Assembly: GCA_963755395.1 (NCBI GenBank)
Contig: CAVWJJ010000004.1
Coordinates: 186,001 to 250,000, forward strand
Reading direction: 5' to 3'
DNA: 64,000 nt
Source: DAHVFK01 sp963755395
Lineage (GTDB): Bacteria; Pseudomonadota; Gammaproteobacteria; Burkholderiales; SG8-39
The position numbers and the translations under genes are program-made. The notes beneath the pieces were generated by a model that saw nothing but the letters and a program-made list of their open reading frames with translations, made no database searches and was not told the origin of the DNA. Shown here one piece after another: positions 62,474 to 64,000 of this stretch (positions are counted from its first letter, which is position 1; each line of letters opens with the position of its first letter).

Positions 62474-63916
62474 ATGTCCCAACTGCTTGCAAGGCTCGAG
62501 GTCGAGGACCTGAAAGAGAACCTGCGCGAAGTGCAGGAGCTCCTGCACCGGCACGCCATGGTCGAGGGCTTGGTAAGCGGCCAGGAAATGCCGCGTCGTG
62601 CGCTGGTCGAGCAGCTGGTGCACAAACAGCACCTCGCCGAGCTGCGTACCAAACTCGAAAACCTGCATCCGGCCGACATCGCCTACATCCTAGAAGCGCT
62701 GCCGCTCGAGGCGCGCCTGGTCGTGTGGGAACTGGTGAGGGCCGATCGTGACGGCGAGATTCTGCTCGAGGTGTCGGACGCGGTGCGCGAATCGCTCATC
62801 GCGAGCATGGATTCCGACGAATTGGTGGCGGCCGCGGAGACGCTGGAAGCCGACGAGCTCGCGGACCTTGCGCCGGACCTGCCAGCCGAAGTCATCCAGG
62901 AGGTCGTGCAGTCGTTGCCTACCGAGGAGCGGGAGCGCTTGCGCTCCGCGCTGTCATACTCGGAAGGAACCGTCGGCGCGCTGATGGACTTCGAGATGGT
63001 GACGGTACGCGAAGACGTTACCCTGGAAGCGGTGACGCGCTACCTGAGGCGCATGGATGAACTGCCGGACCATACCGACCAGTTGTACGTCGTCGACCGC
63101 GAGCGGCGCCTGCGTGGAACCCTGCCGCTCGCGCGGCTGATCGTCTCCGACCTCGACGCAGAGGTGGCGGTCGTCATGGTGCCCGAGCGCGTCACGCTGC
63201 ACCCGCAGGACCGCGCCGCGGACGCGGCCCAGGCGTTCGAACGCTACGACCTGGTTTCTGCGCCGGTGGTGGACGCGCGCGATCGACTCGTGGCGCGGCT
63301 CACGGTCGACGCCGTGGTCGACTATATTCGAGAGGCGAGCGCCGAGACGCAGCTTGCCGAGGGCGGTCTGCGCGAGGAGGAGGACATCTTCGCGCCGGTA
63401 CTGAACAGTTTCCGCAATCGCTGGTCATGGCTGGCGATCAATCTGTTCACCGCCTTCATCGCCTCGCGCGTGATCAATGCGTTCGAGGGTTCGATCGCGA
63501 AGCTGGTCGCGCTCGCCGCGCTGATGCCGATCGTGGCCGGCATCGGCGGCAACTCCGGCAACCAGACTATCACCATGATCGTGCGCGCCCTGGCTCTGGG
63601 TCAGATACAGGCGCAATACTGGCGCAAGTTGCTCGCCAAGGAGCTTGGCGTGGCCCTAATCAATGGTGTTGTCTGGGGGACGCTGCTCGGCGTTATCGCC
63701 TATGTGCTCTACGGCAATATGGCGCTCGGCGGGGTCATGGCGCTCGCCACGGTACTCAATCTGATGCTTGCCGCGTTGATGGGAGTTGCCATCCCGTGGC
63801 TGCGCTCGCGCTTCGGCAAAGATCCCGCGATCGGCTCTTCGGTGCTGATTACCGCTTGCACCGACTCCGGCGGATTCTTCATCTTTCTGGGGCTGGCTAC
63901 CTTGCTTCTGGTTTGA
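62474..63916 (+). CDS. mgtE: Magnesium transporter MgtE
   Basis: Mg2+-gated Mg2+ channel, 480 residues. Cytosolic N domain (HPADIAYILEALPLEARL), two CBS domains (about residues 160-290), then a five-helix membrane domain with GGNSGNQTITMIVRALALGQI, the family signature. Start ATG 62474. Ends overlapping the tail of a convergent gene by 20 bp. Confidence 0.96.
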   Translation: MSQLLARLEVEDLKENLREVQELLHRHAMVEGLVSGQEMPRRALVEQLVHKQHLAELRTKLENLHPADIAYILEALPLEARLVVWELVRADRDGEILLEVSDAVRESLIASMDSDELVAAAETLEADELADLAPDLPAEVIQEVVQSLPTEERERLRSALSYSEGTVGALMDFEMVTVREDVTLEAVTRYLRRMDELPDHTDQLYVVDRERRLRGTLPLARLIVSDLDAEVAVVMVPERVTLHPQDRAADAAQAFERYDLVSAPVVDARDRLVARLTVDAVVDYIREASAETQLAEGGLREEEDIFAPVLNSFRNRWSWLAINLFTAFIASRVINAFEGSIAKLVALAALMPIVAGIGGNSGNQTITMIVRALALGQIQAQYWRKLLAKELGVALINGVVWGTLLGVIAYVLYGNMALGGVMALATVLNLMLAALMGVAIPWLRSRFGKDPAIGSSVLITACTDSGGFFIFLGLATLLLV

Positions 63917-64000
63917 AGCGCAGCGCGCCGGCAATGCTGCGCACGGCCTGCAGCTGGCGCTTGAGCGCGAAGTCGAACAAGCCCACCCGCTCGGCCAGGA
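63897..64000 (-). CDS. C-terminal end of an unidentified minus-strand gene
   Basis: The minus strand from the right edge is open and ends at a TAG (63899-63897) with the last residues LAERVGLFDFALKRQ ... RFKPEAR. About 33 codons are visible; GC-rich third positions resemble real genes. Too short to assign a family. It would overlap mgtE by 20 bp, acceptable for convergent genes. Confidence 0.4.
   Translation of the reverse strand, partial: LAERVGLFDFALKRQLQAVRSIAGALRFKPEAR

Overview
The window is GC-rich, densely packed chromosomal DNA from a betaproteobacterium. The assignment rests on gene order and protein families: the block rpmH-rnpA-yidD-yidC-mnmE with mnmG-rsmG-parA-parB; the run fmt-rsmB-DUF4390-ntrY-ntrX-trkA-trkH; a TorF-type porin with glnK-amtB; accBC-prmA-DUF3426; ubiK-comM; and RNB-tonB-aroE-mtgA-mgtE. 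I cannot name a genus. I saw no tRNA or rRNA gene, insertion sequence, prophage or CRISPR array.

Layout. 1-16.2 kb is the replication origin region. On the minus strand it carries parB (cut by the window edge), parA, rsmG and mnmG, then mnmE, yidC, yidD, rnpA and rpmH. On the plus strand it carries dnaA, dnaN and gyrB. Two identical parS-like sites lie upstream of mnmG. A perfect DnaA box lies between rpmH and dnaA, and a group of box-like 9-mers lies between dnaA and dnaN. An MFS transporter and a GTP-type PEP carboxykinase sit between mnmG and mnmE, which are usually neighbours. 16.2-21.6 kb (minus) holds topB, smg, dprA and a LysM protein. 21.8-31.9 kb (plus) is one long operon-like run: def, fmt, rsmB, a DUF4390 protein, an NtrY-type kinase, an NtrX-type regulator with an eroded AAA+ domain, trkA, trkH, and a small protein with a CobW-like CPCC motif.

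31.8-36.3 kb (minus) holds a DUF423 membrane protein, the 31-residue ribosomal protein bTHX and metH. The metH leader has a strong terminator hairpin directly before the start codon and an upstream segment complementary to the hairpin loop, so it looks like a transcription attenuator. 36.3-43.8 kb is the accessory-looking part. It has a rhodanese, an acyl-CoA thioesterase, a PAS-hemerythrin protein, then an SDR dehydrogenase, an enoyl-CoA hydratase and a TetR regulator behind a 22-bp perfect palindrome. On the minus strand follow a GST-type isomerase, an FAH-type hydrolase and a benzoate-CoA ligase family enzyme. Together they suggest aryl-CoA/gentisate-type aromatic catabolism, but no ring-hydroxylating or ring-cleaving enzyme is present here.

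43.7-46.4 kb (minus) is a nitrogen-assimilation operon (porin, glnK, amtB) with a sigma-54 promoter, an NtrC-like dyad and a terminator. 46.6-64 kb is housekeeping: ubiK, comM, apaH, a HIT protein, a PfkB kinase, a DUF3426 protein, prmA, accC, accB, aroQ, a TlpA-like thioredoxin, an unrecognised conserved protein, mpl, yqiA, an RNB ribonuclease, a TonB-like protein, aroE, mtgA, mgtE, and the tail of an unidentified minus-strand gene.

I did not find a clear new multi-gene system. The strongest leads are the metH attenuator, the NtrX-like protein without a working AAA+ motor, the 110-residue CobW-like fragment fused into the trk operon, and the nitrogen-controlled TorF porin.
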